Shown here in pieces: positions 53,042 through 62,825 of a stretch of DNA of 64,000 nt. Position 1 is the first letter of the stretch. The number at the start of each line of letters is the position of its first letter. The stretch comes from Methylomicrobium agile (lineage in GTDB: Bacteria; Pseudomonadota; Gammaproteobacteria; Methylococcales; Methylomonadaceae). Where the stretch lies: the NCBI RefSeq assembly GCF_000733855.1, contig NZ_JPOJ01000001.1:2807001-2871000 (forward strand). The letters are read 5' to 3'. The notes beneath the pieces are model-generated. The model was not told the DNA's origin and did not search any database. It saw nothing but the letters and a program-made list of their open reading frames with translations. A program made the position numbers and the translations under genes.

Positions 53042-53559
53042 ACCACTCTCGCTTCTGCTGCAACGGATCAATGCGGATTGTGGGAGAGATAAAATCAACA
53101 GCCTGCCTAAAAGCGACTAATTTTTTTGTTAGATCGGATTTATTTTAATAAATGCTTAAGCTGGTCTGGGTACAATGCGCAAGCTTTCCTTTCAGCCATG
53201 TTCATCATGTTAGAGCTTATCATGAACTGTTTTGTCCTATCGCATATAAGCTTCTTCTTGAGCCGCCTTCAGGCAACCGAAACCGGAAAGATAAATAATT
53301 AGGCACGCCGCATCTTTTTTTGGCCAGAAGATTGGGCTTGCTGATCTTTTTTGGTAAGTATTTGAGGTGGTAGGGTGAAAAGATCTGTAAGCTAAATAAA
53401 AATAATTCTCTTTTTAATGTCCTGACTTAATCCATTTTAGTTATTGTAGTCTTAAAGTATTAGCGGTGGTTGTGATGGTTTGAATACTTAAAAGTTTGAG
53501 TGTATCCGCGCATTTGTTCTTTTTGGATCAAACTTAGAAGCTGTTTGGAAATTCCCGCT
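53042..53559. other. AT-rich gene-free stretch between IS elements
   Basis: About 520 bases, clearly more AT-rich than the neighbouring genes. No gene, RNA or repeat could be supported. It is probably debris of repeated insertions. Confidence 0.4.
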
Positions 53560-54042
53560 TCAAACCAGGCGATTCAACATCAGACGGGTCATGGCGATAT
53601 AAATCCAGGTTTCGTCCGTGCGAGTGAGACGCTCATGACTTTTGCTGAGGCGGCGCGAGTGGTTCAACCAGCCGAAGGTACGCTCGACTACCGACCGGCG
53701 CGCGCCGTCCCGGTCTTGTACACTGGCGGCGGTCACGACGACGGCCATGAGCCAACCCAGGATATCCACCAGAAGATGGCGTTTGCGGCCCTTAACCCCT
53801 TTCCCGGCATCGAAGCCACGTATCCCAGGAACGGCAGTGCATTCTTCCACGATACCCATGAATTCGTGGCTCATCACCATCGGGCGCACTTGCGGGATTC
53901 CGCCGGAATACATATGCAGATCGGAGCCGCAGATGGCCGTGGCGGTAACTTTTAGAATCATATCCCTGTCGTCGCGAATCGCTGGATCGGGAACGGTATC
54001 GTACGAAATATTTTTCGGGCCGTGTATTTGGGCTGCTTTCAT
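53560..54042 (-). pseudogene. Alcohol dehydrogenase fragment fused in frame to an IS5-type transposase relic
   Basis: The first 67 or so residues (MKAAQIHGPKNISYDTVPDPAI, CGSDLHMYSGG, SHEFMGIVEE) are the N-terminus of a zinc-dependent alcohol dehydrogenase with its catalytic Cys in place. The sequence then changes to transposase: GFDAGKGVKGRKRHLLVDILGW, VQDRDGARR, and after an internal deletion VVERTFGWLNHSRRLSKSHERL to MTRLMLNRL. Neither part is functional by itself. It records an insertion into an adh gene, followed by decay of the element. Confidence 0.85.
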
Positions 54043-54231
54043 AATGACTACCTCCGACGGGAGAATACTTCGGGCGGGATTCCTGAACGGGCTCCGGGAA
54101 ATCCCACGCGGCCTTATTTGTAAAGATTAACTATCCGTCTTGCGGGAGTCGGTGCGCTCCCGCATATTGTCCTCGAACTGCCGGGGCAAGGTCTGACGGG
54201 CGCGTTTCCCCCTCATCAACAGCAAGCCTCT

Positions 54232-56028
54232 TCAGGCTGCGTTTGACCTTAGCCATTTCAAGAAGTGTTTCCATCGTTCCGCCGCACTCAGGTCGAGGTT
54301 GTCGACTCTGCCCCGCCACAGGTAAAGCGGATTGATCAGCCTGAGATAAATCCAAATGACCGGCATCAGAAGCAGCGCCGGGACCACATTCAAGACGATG
54401 CGTTTGATCGCATCGATGGACAGCCGCAACGGCTTCACGAAGGCGAACATCCGCTCCCATTTCATTAAGTGTTGATATGCCGCCACGACCGCCACCAGAA
54501 CCGCGATCACGCCGAGCGGAATTTCGAATTCGAACGCCTGCTTCAGGAGAGGCCAGAGCAATACCAGCAGAAGCAGCATCAGCGCGGTGATCAGGGCCGA
54601 GAGCGCAGGAATCAGCATCATCGCTTTCCCGAAGCGCAGCCCGGATACCTTCAACTGTTTGAGAAGATCGGGGCTCGGCGCGTCGATCTTCGGCGCGATG
54701 GCCAGAAAGCTCCACGAGGCAAGGGGTTGGGCTTGTGCCGTCCCGAACCCGTTATTGTCCCTGAAGGCATCGAGTTCCGGGGCGCTCATCCGGTAACCGT
54801 CCAGCATCAGCGAATAGGCTTCGACTTCGCTGAACGCATCCAGGTCGGTGCGTACGGTGGCCAGGAGCTCCTGTATTTCGGGAGCGATCCCGAATTCCCC
54901 GGTTTCAGGCGGAAAGGAGGGAGCGCCGCCTTCGGCGGGCTTGCCGTCCTGATCGATCCAGGGAATCTTGCGAATCCCCAGATCTTTGCGCAAATGCATG
55001 AAAGCGGTTTTGTCGCGTCCGAAAGTATCGAACAGGTTATCGAGGGTTTCGCTCCGGAGCCGGTCGGGCGTCACGCAGTTCGAGGCGCGCAGCAGCACCG
55101 GAAGCGTATCCGTATCCGGTTCGTCTTCGACGGCCAATTGCAGGGAAGCGTCGCTGACGATGAAGTGGGTGCAGCCGGTCCACAACAACGCCTCGATGCC
55201 CTGGTTGTCGTATACCCCGCCGTCGACCAGCTGGATGCGGATGTTATCGTCTTCGTCCCGGTAAAGCCCGCTGACCGCGAGCGGCGGAAACAGGCCCGGA
55301 ACGCAGGCGGACGCTCCTACGGCATGGCCGAGTTCGAAATTCTGCTGGTGGGGAGCGATGTCCGCGTAAGACGGCGCTCTACGGTAGATGTCGGCGGGGG
55401 TAACCGTTTCCGGCAGTTCGACGTCTATATCTCCCAGCGGTTCGCCCATGGTTTGGGCGGTGAATTGCCAATCCTGCCCGTTGTTCAACACTGTCGCGTT
55501 GAGGTTCAGGATCGGCACTTTGGCTTTTCGGCGGGCATTTCCGGTCCTGGGATGAAAATCATCCGGCTCGCCCGGAGGATGAATCTTCAGTTCCCGCATC
55601 CGCACCGGGTCGGAAACGTCGTTCAGTACGTTCCGGTAGAGATAGGCGTTATAGAGTTCGGAGATGCGGTCGCTGCGGGAATAATTGGCCGCGGCCATCT
55701 TGAGGTTGGAGCGGAAATCGGCGAAGGTGCGCAAGCGGATGTTTCGGTCCGTCGCCTTTTTGAAATCGGTTTCAATCCGTTTGACGAGGTCGACATAGTT
55801 CTGGTCCTTCACTTCGTCATCCGGTTTGGACTCCAGCAGTTTTTTGGCATGGAGGTAGTACAGCGCGGCAATGATCGACCCGCCGGAAACGGCGGAGATC
55901 ACTTCCACATCGCGCAACAGGCCCTGCTCGGCCATTTGCGCCAGTACGCCGATGTGGAAGTACGAGGCCCGAAAACCGCCGCCGGAAAGAGCCAACCCGA
56001 GTTTTTGTTGTAGTTTGTTTGTTGCCAT
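54232..56028 (-). CDS. Patatin-like phospholipase family protein with C-terminal membrane helices
   Basis: A 598-residue protein from the ATG at 56028, preceded by GGGCGGAA; the frame extends upstream but without a ribosome site. Patatin signatures: oxyanion loop GGGFRA (16-21), nucleophile Ser48 in AVSGGS, and the partner Asp269 in LVDGGVYDNQG. The C-terminal 120 residues contain about four hydrophobic helices (LIPALSALITALMLLLLVLLWPLL, IPLGVIAVLVAVVAAY, IVLNVVPALLLMPVIWIYL), so the enzyme is probably anchored in the inner membrane and acts on lipids. No partner gene is adjacent. Confidence 0.9.
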   Translation of the reverse strand: MATNKLQQKLGLALSGGGFRASYFHIGVLAQMAEQGLLRDVEVISAVSGGSIIAALYYLHAKKLLESKPDDEVKDQNYVDLVKRIETDFKKATDRNIRLRTFADFRSNLKMAAANYSRSDRISELYNAYLYRNVLNDVSDPVRMRELKIHPPGEPDDFHPRTGNARRKAKVPILNLNATVLNNGQDWQFTAQTMGEPLGDIDVELPETVTPADIYRRAPSYADIAPHQQNFELGHAVGASACVPGLFPPLAVSGLYRDEDDNIRIQLVDGGVYDNQGIEALLWTGCTHFIVSDASLQLAVEDEPDTDTLPVLLRASNCVTPDRLRSETLDNLFDTFGRDKTAFMHLRKDLGIRKIPWIDQDGKPAEGGAPSFPPETGEFGIAPEIQELLATVRTDLDAFSEVEAYSLMLDGYRMSAPELDAFRDNNGFGTAQAQPLASWSFLAIAPKIDAPSPDLLKQLKVSGLRFGKAMMLIPALSALITALMLLLLVLLWPLLKQAFEFEIPLGVIAVLVAVVAAYQHLMKWERMFAFVKPLRLSIDAIKRIVLNVVPALLLMPVIWIYLRLINPLYLWRGRVDNLDLSAAERWKHFLKWLRSNAA

Positions 56029-56553
56029 GAGATTCCGCCCTCCTATCGATTGAAGAAATTGGCTAGCGCCGATTGTTATTCTCTTTGTTTTTGGCTTTCG
56101 GATCAATCCATTTAGGATTTGGCTCCGAATAATTTCCCGAAATCGGTAGGCTAAAGATAAGCTGAAATAAACGTTCGCTTTCCCCTCTTTCAAAGGGGGA
56201 GATTGTTTTTGACGAAATCCTTAAACACCGGCTGAGGCCCTATCCACAATGGACAACGACCAACCGATCGATCGGGCCCGGCGCCTGCATGCCTTGCTGC
56301 ATGTCGAACAACATGTGCGGTCCTTTAAAAACAAGGGTCGTAGGATGCGGTGACGATAGGAACCGCATCAATCGCGAACGATGCGGTTCGTTCCTCACCA
56401 CATCCTACGGCCCTACCGGCGCCGCTTGAACCGCGTTACCGTTACCGGTTGACCGATTGCGACCGGGAGCGGTTTAAGCGCTGCTGCCGGGAGCTCTGGA
56501 AGAAATTACGCGGAACGCCGGATTTCGCCGTCGCGGCGAAAGCCGGCGGAATG
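56029..56553. other. 525-bp gene-free region with a palindromic element
   Basis: It contains a 71-bp near-palindrome (56339-56409). The open frame across it on the plus strand comes from the repeat and is rejected as a gene. The promoter of the patatin gene lies at the left end. Confidence 0.45.
56339..56409. repeat. 71-bp palindromic repeat (family D)
   Basis: CGTAGGATG...CATCCTACG, with the inner parts GGAACCGCATC and GATGCGGTTCGTTCC pairing around a central TCGCGA-like loop. Confidence 0.7.
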
Positions 56554-57864
56554 TTACGGGTTCGAATCCTGATCGTGGCCGTGAAGGCGATGGATCGCGG
56601 CCATGCTGAGCGCGATGAACAAACCGAAGGCGATCACGACGGTCTGGATTGAAAAACCGGCCTTGATCATCAGGGAATAAGCGCCGAGCATCAGCAGAAT
56701 GCTCAGGTTCTCGTTGAAGTTCTGCACCGCGACCGAATGGCCCGACCCCATCAGCAAATGCCCGCGGTGCTGGAGCAGGGCGTTCATCGGAATCAGGAAA
56801 CTGCCGGCCAGGATGCCGATCGCAAGCAGCAGCAGCGTGGCCAGGCGCCAGTCGCTCACCCACGCCATCGCCAGCACGACCAGCCCCATCGCGATGCCGA
56901 GCGGCAGGACCTTGACCGCATGCATCACCGGCACCGATTTGGCGGCAATCACCGAGCCGGCCGCCAGGCCGAGCGCGACGACTGCGGTCAACTGCGTCGC
57001 CTGTTCCCGGTCGAAATTCAAGGCGGCGGCCGACCAGGCCAGAATGATGAAGCGCAGGCTGGTGCCGGCGCCCCAGAACAGCGAGGTGACCGCCAGCGAA
57101 ACCTGGCCCAGCGGATCTTGCCAGAGCATCCGGAAACTCTGCCGGAACTCCCTGACCAGCGAGACCGGATCGCGATGCGTCAACGCGTGCTCGATCGCCA
57201 GTTTCGGGATGAAGCAATTCAGTATGGCCGCGACCAGGTAAATGCCCAGGACCGCCAGAATCGCGAATTCGGGCGCGGTATCGATGCCGCCGTTGAAAGC
57301 CAGCCCGTTCAACCGCTGCACGATCAGGTCTTCGGTGCGCGGCCCGATCAGCAAACCGCCGAAAATGGCGCCCAGAATGATCGCGGCGACGGTCAGCCCT
57401 TCCATCCAGCCGTTCGCCCAGACCAGCCTTTCGGCCGGCAGATATTCGGTCAGAATCCCGTATTTCGCCGGCGAATACAGCGCCGCGCCGAGGCCGACAA
57501 AGCCGTAGGCGATCAAAGGATGCAGGCCGAACAGCATCGCCAGGCAGCCGGCCGTCTTGATGCTGTTGCTGATGAACATCACCTGGCCTTTCGGCAGCGC
57601 ATCCGCGTAGGCGCCCACAAACGGGGCCAGCAGAATGAACGCGAACACGAAGAACTGCTGCAGCACCGGGATTTGCCAGGCGGGCGCCTGCATCGATTCG
57701 AGCAGCGCGATCGCCGCGAACAGCAGCGCGTTGTCGCCGAGCGAGGAAAAGAACTGCGCGGCCAGGATCGTGTGGAAACCGCGGGCTGTCGAAGATGCGG
57801 CGCGCAGGGGCGCATCGGCGGGAACCGGATCGGCGGCGGCAAAAGGGTTCGAGGGTTTATGCAT
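56554..57864 (-). CDS. lplT: LplT-like lysophospholipid transporter (MFS)
   Basis: A 436-residue member of the major facilitator superfamily. The ATG at 57864 with AAAAGGA upstream is the start; a TTG six codons earlier overlaps the previous stop. It has about 12 helices and LplT-type segments (FFSSLGDNALLFAAIALL, FVGAYADALPKGQVMFISNSIKTAGCLAMLFG, LGAALYSPAKYGILTEYLP, LVWANGWMEGLTVAAIILG, GSFLIPMNALLQHRGHLLMGSGHSVAVQNFNEN). LplT flips lysophospholipids inward for re-acylation. It follows an LpxH-like phosphatase gene closely, so the pair probably serves envelope lipid metabolism. Confidence 0.92.
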   Translation of the reverse strand: MHKPSNPFAAADPVPADAPLRAASSTARGFHTILAAQFFSSLGDNALLFAAIALLESMQAPAWQIPVLQQFFVFAFILLAPFVGAYADALPKGQVMFISNSIKTAGCLAMLFGLHPLIAYGFVGLGAALYSPAKYGILTEYLPAERLVWANGWMEGLTVAAIILGAIFGGLLIGPRTEDLIVQRLNGLAFNGGIDTAPEFAILAVLGIYLVAAILNCFIPKLAIEHALTHRDPVSLVREFRQSFRMLWQDPLGQVSLAVTSLFWGAGTSLRFIILAWSAAALNFDREQATQLTAVVALGLAAGSVIAAKSVPVMHAVKVLPLGIAMGLVVLAMAWVSDWRLATLLLLAIGILAGSFLIPMNALLQHRGHLLMGSGHSVAVQNFNENLSILLMLGAYSLMIKAGFSIQTVVIAFGLFIALSMAAIHRLHGHDQDSNP

Positions 57865-57878
57865 CGCGTTGATCCTTT

Positions 57879-58673
57879 TCAATCATGAACGTGGGCTTCG
57901 AGAGCGATTTGCGCCGCAAGCGCCGGCTCATCCTGTTTGAGCCAATGCATCAGTTCCAGGCTGCCGTCGAAATGCTCGACGATCGCGGTGCAGCTTTCGA
58001 CGAAATCCCCGGTATTCACGTATAGGAAGCCTTCCATTTCCTTGATTTCGGCATGGTGGATGTGGCCGCAGATCACGCCGTCCAGCCCTTTGTCGCGCAA
58101 CGTGCTGACGATGCTTTTTTCGTAATCGGAAATGAACTGCACGATGTTTTTGACTTTGAACTTCACGTAGGCGGCCAGCGAGAAATGCGACTGGATGCCG
58201 AGCCAGCGCCTGACCGGACGCAAGATGCGGTTGATCCATAACAGAAAGTCGTAGCCGGCGCTGCCGAGTCTGGCGATCCACTGGTGATATTGAGCGATCG
58301 TGTCGTATTCGTCGCCGTGCACCACCAGAAACTGCTTGCCCAGGACGGTGGTATGCACGTCCGTATTTTTGACCACGATATCCCCGAACACGTAATTGTG
58401 GTAGTCGCGCACATTTTCGTCATGGTTACCGGGCACGTAAATAATCTGGGTGCCGTGGCGGGCCTTGCGGAGCAGTTTCTGTATCACCGTATTGTGCTCG
58501 CGTGGCCAGTACATTTTTTTCGACAGCGACCAGAAATCGATGATGTCGCCGACCAGGTAAAGTTTTTCGCTCTCGGTCTGTTTCAAAAAATCGAGCAGCA
58601 CGTCCGCCTGGCATTGCGCGGAACCGAGGTGAAGGTCTGAAATCCAGATGGTGCGGTAGGTAGGGTTATCCAT
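57879..58673 (-). CDS. LpxH-like metallophosphatase (UDP-2,3-diacylglucosamine diphosphatase family)
   Basis: A 264-residue calcineurin-type phosphoesterase. The metal ligands are visible: Asp13 and His15 in SDLHLGS, Asp43 in VGDIIDFW, Asn83-His84 in PGNHDE, His119 in VVHGDE, and His204/His206 in CGHIHHAEI. The WSLSKKMYWP and FKVKNIVQFISDYE segments fit the LpxH2-like subgroup found in many proteobacteria. The enzyme should remove UMP from a UDP-diacylglucosamine in lipid A synthesis or act on a similar lipid diphosphate. Its stop lies 14 bases before the lplT ATG. Confidence 0.88.
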   Translation of the reverse strand: MDNPTYRTIWISDLHLGSAQCQADVLLDFLKQTESEKLYLVGDIIDFWSLSKKMYWPREHNTVIQKLLRKARHGTQIIYVPGNHDENVRDYHNYVFGDIVVKNTDVHTTVLGKQFLVVHGDEYDTIAQYHQWIARLGSAGYDFLLWINRILRPVRRWLGIQSHFSLAAYVKFKVKNIVQFISDYEKSIVSTLRDKGLDGVICGHIHHAEIKEMEGFLYVNTGDFVESCTAIVEHFDGSLELMHWLKQDEPALAAQIALEAHVHD

Positions 58674-58885
58674 AATCTCACCGGAGGTTATTACAAGTCT
58701 TTGGGACGCTGCCGCGAGCGCCGGAGGCCGGCAGCCTTTTGTATTGCGGGAGAAGCGCTGTTCTCGGAGGAAAGCGCGGCGGCGATGCTAACAACGGCGC
58801 ATGAAAATTGCGTGACATCGGCGTCCGCCGTTTGCGTTCGGCTTGAATGCCGAGGGGAATGCCGGTGCGCGATGGGATTTGCACG

Positions 58886-60616
58886 CTAAGGTTCCGCGTC
58901 GATCCTGAAGCCTTCCACGAGCGCCTGTTGTGTATTCGGCAGGCTGGAGGCCGCATAAAGGTAATTTTGATGAATGACCGGCGCGGAGAGCGGTCGCCCC
59001 GTTCCCCGGAGCGAAACCTCGGCCAGCCGCTTGCCGTCCCGGATGCGTATTCCGTAAAGCGTGCCGTGCTGGCCGATATCGATGATCCACACGATTTCCT
59101 CCCCGCTTTGCGGAAGCTTCGAAATCACCGGCAATGAGGGGTGGGCTCGGAAGCGCTGCTTCGCTTCGGGGCTTTCGGGCGCGGGAAATTGCCAGAAACG
59201 CGCGAACTTCGGCGTGCCGTTTTCGCTCACGATCTTCAGCGCGACCAAGCCGGCCGGATGCGTTTTATCCGGCACGAAGGTCGGAACGACCACCACCGGG
59301 ACATCCGCCGCATAGCTGACGACCGGCTGCGTCACGATCATGCCCATCCAGGGAATCTTGCAGGGGTCGGCGGCGGTGCCGCAGACGTCGGCGATCTGCA
59401 GCCGGTCGTACTGCGTGCCGAGATGCTCCGCATCCAATAGGGAAACCCCGCCGTCCTTGCCAGGCTGCACCAGCACCGAGCGTCCGTCCTGCAAAGCGAC
59501 TTTGACCGGCGCGTTCGCGCCGAGGTCGTAATCCATCCAGGCCAGGCAGTCCGCGTAGCTTTTGCCGTCGCAGTCGCCGCTTGCGGGCTGCAATGGCGGA
59601 TTGTGCGCGGCCAGTCGGGGAATGAACAGATTTTTGCAGGATGCCATGCAGGCATTGTCCGGGTTTTGGGGATCGAAATCCGTGCATAATTGGACATCGC
59701 AGCCGGGATCGAAGGCGAGTCCGGGTTTCAGGCGTATCAGCGTATTGGCGTAATCGCGCCGGGACAGATCCACCTGACCGTTGCCGGTCGGCACGAACAG
59801 TTCGTAGTTGTCTCCGGACGGGTAGAGCTGGGGGCCGGGCGGGGTCCAGATGCCGCCGCCGCAGATCATTTCCCGGGTGCCGGATTCCACCGTGACCGGG
59901 CATTCGGCTTCCGGCGTGGTCAGCAGCGCGGCGGTAATCGCCCGCTCCGGGCCTTGCCGCCGCCAGAGGTCCAGATCGACTTCGAACAGCCAGCCGTGAA
60001 AAGGCTGGGTGTCGCCGGCGTTGCCGAAAGACGCGTACGCCACGCCGAGCCCGCCGTCTTTTTTCGGCGCGTGTTTCAAGGCCGCGTGCGAATAGGCGGT
60101 CGGCGGGTTGAATCGGACGGTCGAGCGGCCGTCCGCGGCCGGTTTCTCGGCGCCGAACTCCAGGACCGGAAACGCCGCGTCCAGTTGCCGTAGCGCCAGA
60201 TCGATCACCGCCATGCGGTGACTGACGCGGACGCCCCGGTCCAGGCATTGGTAAACGATCACCAGCTTTTCGCCCACCAGCACCGGCGTCGCAACCAGCT
60301 CGACCTGTTGTCCGTCGGGAGCTGGCGCGTCGATTTGCCACGCCGGCGCGCCGGTTTCCGCATCCAGCAGTGAAATCAGGCCATTGGAGGCGGCGGCGAC
60401 CAGCCGGGGCTTGCCTTCGATCCGGCTCAACAACGGTGACGCGATCAGCGTTTGCCCGAGCGCGGCGGAGGGGAGGGGAGAAGTAGCGAACACAGGGGTC
60501 AGGGAAATCTGTCCGGGATCGTGCGCGATGGCGAAGCCCGGCATTCGGTCATTCGACAGGGCGAGGCCGGCCGCCGCCAGGAAGGCCGCCTGTAGATAAA
60601 CCCGCTTGAATTTCAT
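58886..60616 (-). CDS. Secreted beta-propeller-like (PQQ-like) protein of unknown function
   Basis: A 576-residue exported protein with a signal peptide (LQAAFLAAAGLALS). Repeated segments with strand-turn patterns, such as RLVAAASNGLISLLDAETGAPAWQIDAPA and IDIGQHGTLYGIRIRDGKRLAEVSLRG, resemble PQQ-like/WD-type propeller blades. The middle part holds an unusual Cys-rich block (GCDVQLCTDFDPQNPDNACMASCKN, DCDGKSYADCLAW, VCGTAADPCK), probably disulfide-stabilised. No catalytic motif is visible. It lies back to back with a PhoD-type phosphatase gene. A function cannot be given. Confidence 0.72.
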   Translation of the reverse strand: MKFKRVYLQAAFLAAAGLALSNDRMPGFAIAHDPGQISLTPVFATSPLPSAALGQTLIASPLLSRIEGKPRLVAAASNGLISLLDAETGAPAWQIDAPAPDGQQVELVATPVLVGEKLVIVYQCLDRGVRVSHRMAVIDLALRQLDAAFPVLEFGAEKPAADGRSTVRFNPPTAYSHAALKHAPKKDGGLGVAYASFGNAGDTQPFHGWLFEVDLDLWRRQGPERAITAALLTTPEAECPVTVESGTREMICGGGIWTPPGPQLYPSGDNYELFVPTGNGQVDLSRRDYANTLIRLKPGLAFDPGCDVQLCTDFDPQNPDNACMASCKNLFIPRLAAHNPPLQPASGDCDGKSYADCLAWMDYDLGANAPVKVALQDGRSVLVQPGKDGGVSLLDAEHLGTQYDRLQIADVCGTAADPCKIPWMGMIVTQPVVSYAADVPVVVVPTFVPDKTHPAGLVALKIVSENGTPKFARFWQFPAPESPEAKQRFRAHPSLPVISKLPQSGEEIVWIIDIGQHGTLYGIRIRDGKRLAEVSLRGTGRPLSAPVIHQNYLYAASSLPNTQQALVEGFRIDAEP

Positions 60617-60760
60617 GCAGCGCTGGTACTCTTCTTGCTATTTTTGTCGGCATTCTAGTCCGCGACTGTTACGAAATGATGAAAGCGGCCGTTCCGTCAT
60701 CAGCCTGTCATGATTCCGTTCCCATAATAAAGTCCGGTGTTCAATCATGATCTGTTTCAG

Positions 60761-62377
60761 ATGGCGAATGATGTTTTAGGGTCCCGACGCCATTTCCTCA
60801 AGACGGCGGGGCTGGCATTGGGGGCCGGTTTTATCCCGACCCTGGCCGGGTACGGCAGTAGCGGCGGGTCGGGGCGGGCAGGGGAGTTGACCGGCCGGCC
60901 GCTGACGCTGCAGGGCGTTCAGTTCGGCGACATGCTGGCGGATAGGGCCGTCGTCTGGAGCCGCTCCGACGGCCCCGCCCGAATGGTCGTCGAGTACGGC
61001 TTCAAGCCCGATTTCAGCGATGCCGGCACGCTGCCCGGCCCCTTGGCCCTGCCCGGCACCGATTATACGGCCCGCCTCGATCTGAGCGGCTTGCCGTCCG
61101 GGCGGGAGGTGTACGTCAGAGTCCTGTTCCGGGACCTCGATAATCCGAAGATTTTCAGCGAGCCCTTGTACGGCCGTTTCCGGACGGCGCCCGAGGATAG
61201 GCGGGACGTGCGCTTCCTGTGGTCGGGCGATACCTGCGGGCAGGGCTGGGGCATCAATCCCGATATCGGCGGCATGCGCATCTTCGAAGCGATGCGCCGG
61301 ACCGCGCCGGATTTTTTCATTCACTGCGGCGACAGCATCTATGCCGACAGCCCGATTCCGGAATCCCAGATCGTGCCGCAGACCGGCGCGGTCTGGAATA
61401 ACCTCGTGATTCCGGAAGTCGCCAAGGTCGCCGAGACGCTGGACGAGTTTCGCGGCCGCTATAAATACAATCTGCTCGACGACAACCTGCGGCGTTTCAA
61501 TGCGGAAGTCCCGACCGTCTGGCTTTGGGACGACCATGAGATCACCAATAACTGGTCCCCCTCGAAAGATTTGGGCGCCGATCCGCGCTATGCCGAAAAA
61601 TCGATCGCAAAGCTGGTCGAGCGCGGCAGGCGGGCCGCGTTCGAATATGCGCCGATGCGTCTGCCCTCCGCCGATGCCGCCGGGCGGATTTACCGGAAGT
61701 TGTCTTACGGGCCGCTGCTCGACGTGTTCGCGCTGGACATGCGTTCGTACCGCGGCGGCAACAACTGCAACGACCAGGCCCGGCCGGGGCCGGAGACATG
61801 CTACCTGGGACGGGAGCAGTTGGACTGGCTGAAAGCCGGCTTGAAGCGGTCGGCCGCGGTATGGAAGGTGATTGCGGCGGACATGCCGCTCGGCCTGCAG
61901 TCGCTGGACGGCGTCGACGGCCGGAGCCGGCCGCAATTCGAAAGTGTGGCGAACGGCGACGGCCCGGTGCGGGGGCGCGAATTCGAACTGGCCGAGTTGC
62001 TGGCGTTCCTGAAGCGGGAAGGCATCGCCAACACGGTCTGGCTGACCGCGGACGTGCATTATGCGGCCGCTCATTTTTACGAGCCGGCGAAGGCCCGGTT
62101 CAAGGATTTCGAACCGTTTTGGGAGTTTGTCGCGGGGCCTTTGAACGCGGGCAGCTTCGGCCCGCACGAGCTGGACGATACGTTCGGTCCGCAAGTGATC
62201 TTCCAGAAAGCCTCGCCGGTATCGAATCTGTCGCCGTTGTTGGGCTTGCAATCGTTCGGCCAGGTCGACGTTGACGGCCGGAGCGGGGTAATGACGGTTG
62301 TGCTGAAAGACGGCGAAGGGAACGCGCTGTATACCGGGGAACTTGTGCCTGCTTGGCGAAAACGCGGGCCGAAATGA
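60761..62377 (+). CDS. phoD: PhoD-like alkaline phosphatase, Tat-exported
   Basis: A 538-residue enzyme from the ATG at 60761; the frame also offers a GTG at 60737. The N-terminus has a twin-arginine signal SRRHFLKTAG (Arg9, Arg10) and hydrophobic stretch, so it is exported folded. A PhoD N-terminal Ig-like domain (VQFGDMLADRAVVWSRSDGPARMVVEYG) precedes the metallophosphatase domain: FLWSGDTCGQGWG, FFIHCGDSIYADSPI, TVWLWDDHEITNNW, and a late WLTADVHYAAAHFY. PhoD enzymes are Ca/Fe-dependent phosphodiesterase/monoesterases active under phosphate stress. A pho box was not identified. Confidence 0.92.
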   Translation: MANDVLGSRRHFLKTAGLALGAGFIPTLAGYGSSGGSGRAGELTGRPLTLQGVQFGDMLADRAVVWSRSDGPARMVVEYGFKPDFSDAGTLPGPLALPGTDYTARLDLSGLPSGREVYVRVLFRDLDNPKIFSEPLYGRFRTAPEDRRDVRFLWSGDTCGQGWGINPDIGGMRIFEAMRRTAPDFFIHCGDSIYADSPIPESQIVPQTGAVWNNLVIPEVAKVAETLDEFRGRYKYNLLDDNLRRFNAEVPTVWLWDDHEITNNWSPSKDLGADPRYAEKSIAKLVERGRRAAFEYAPMRLPSADAAGRIYRKLSYGPLLDVFALDMRSYRGGNNCNDQARPGPETCYLGREQLDWLKAGLKRSAAVWKVIAADMPLGLQSLDGVDGRSRPQFESVANGDGPVRGREFELAELLAFLKREGIANTVWLTADVHYAAAHFYEPAKARFKDFEPFWEFVAGPLNAGSFGPHELDDTFGPQVIFQKASPVSNLSPLLGLQSFGQVDVDGRSGVMTVVLKDGEGNALYTGELVPAWRKRGPK

Positions 62378-62543
62378 ATACGCGGCCTATCCATTCTCTA
62401 TCCATTATGGCACTTTTATATCTCTATACAGCGTCTTGCCGGTATCTGTAGAATCTTCTTTTAGAAGAACCTCACGGACATAACAAAAACATCGGAGCGG
62501 GGGGCCATCTGCCTTTAACGATAAATAAACTAGAGTGAGCGTT

Positions 62544-62825
62544 ATGAAAATGAAATTATTCGCCATTATTCAGCCGACCAACAAAGGTCTCGCCAAAAGT
62601 TTCACCGCTTATTGCCCGGATATTCCGGGCTGCATTGCCCACGGGCCGACCGAGGAAAAAGCCTTGTTGGCCCTACAGACCACCCTTTCGCACCAGATAC
62701 AAAACCTGGAAGAACTCGGGCTCGAACCGCCGATGCACCAGTGCAAGGTAAAAGTTCTGGAGGTCGAAACCGTCGATGTGCCGCAAAACGATTACGGTTT
62801 TGCCAACTTAAGCCGCCTGCACTAA
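62544..62825 (+). CDS. HicB-family antitoxin-like protein, orphan
   Basis: A 93-residue protein with the HicB fold pattern: beta strand MKLFAIIQPTNKG, then SFTAYCPDIPGCIAHGPTEEKALLALQTTLSHQIQNLEELG. The ATG at 62544 follows GAGTGAG; a GTG three codons upstream is the alternative. No C-terminal ribbon-helix-helix is evident, and no HicA toxin gene (short, dsRBD-like) lies on either side. It may be a solitary regulator or a remnant of a toxin-antitoxin pair. Confidence 0.78.
   Translation: MKMKLFAIIQPTNKGLAKSFTAYCPDIPGCIAHGPTEEKALLALQTTLSHQIQNLEELGLEPPMHQCKVKVLEVETVDVPQNDYGFANLSRLH

Noticed and set aside
56350-56652. 100-codon plus-strand ORF downstream of lplT
   Set aside because: It begins inside a palindromic repeat and runs into the antisense of lplT.
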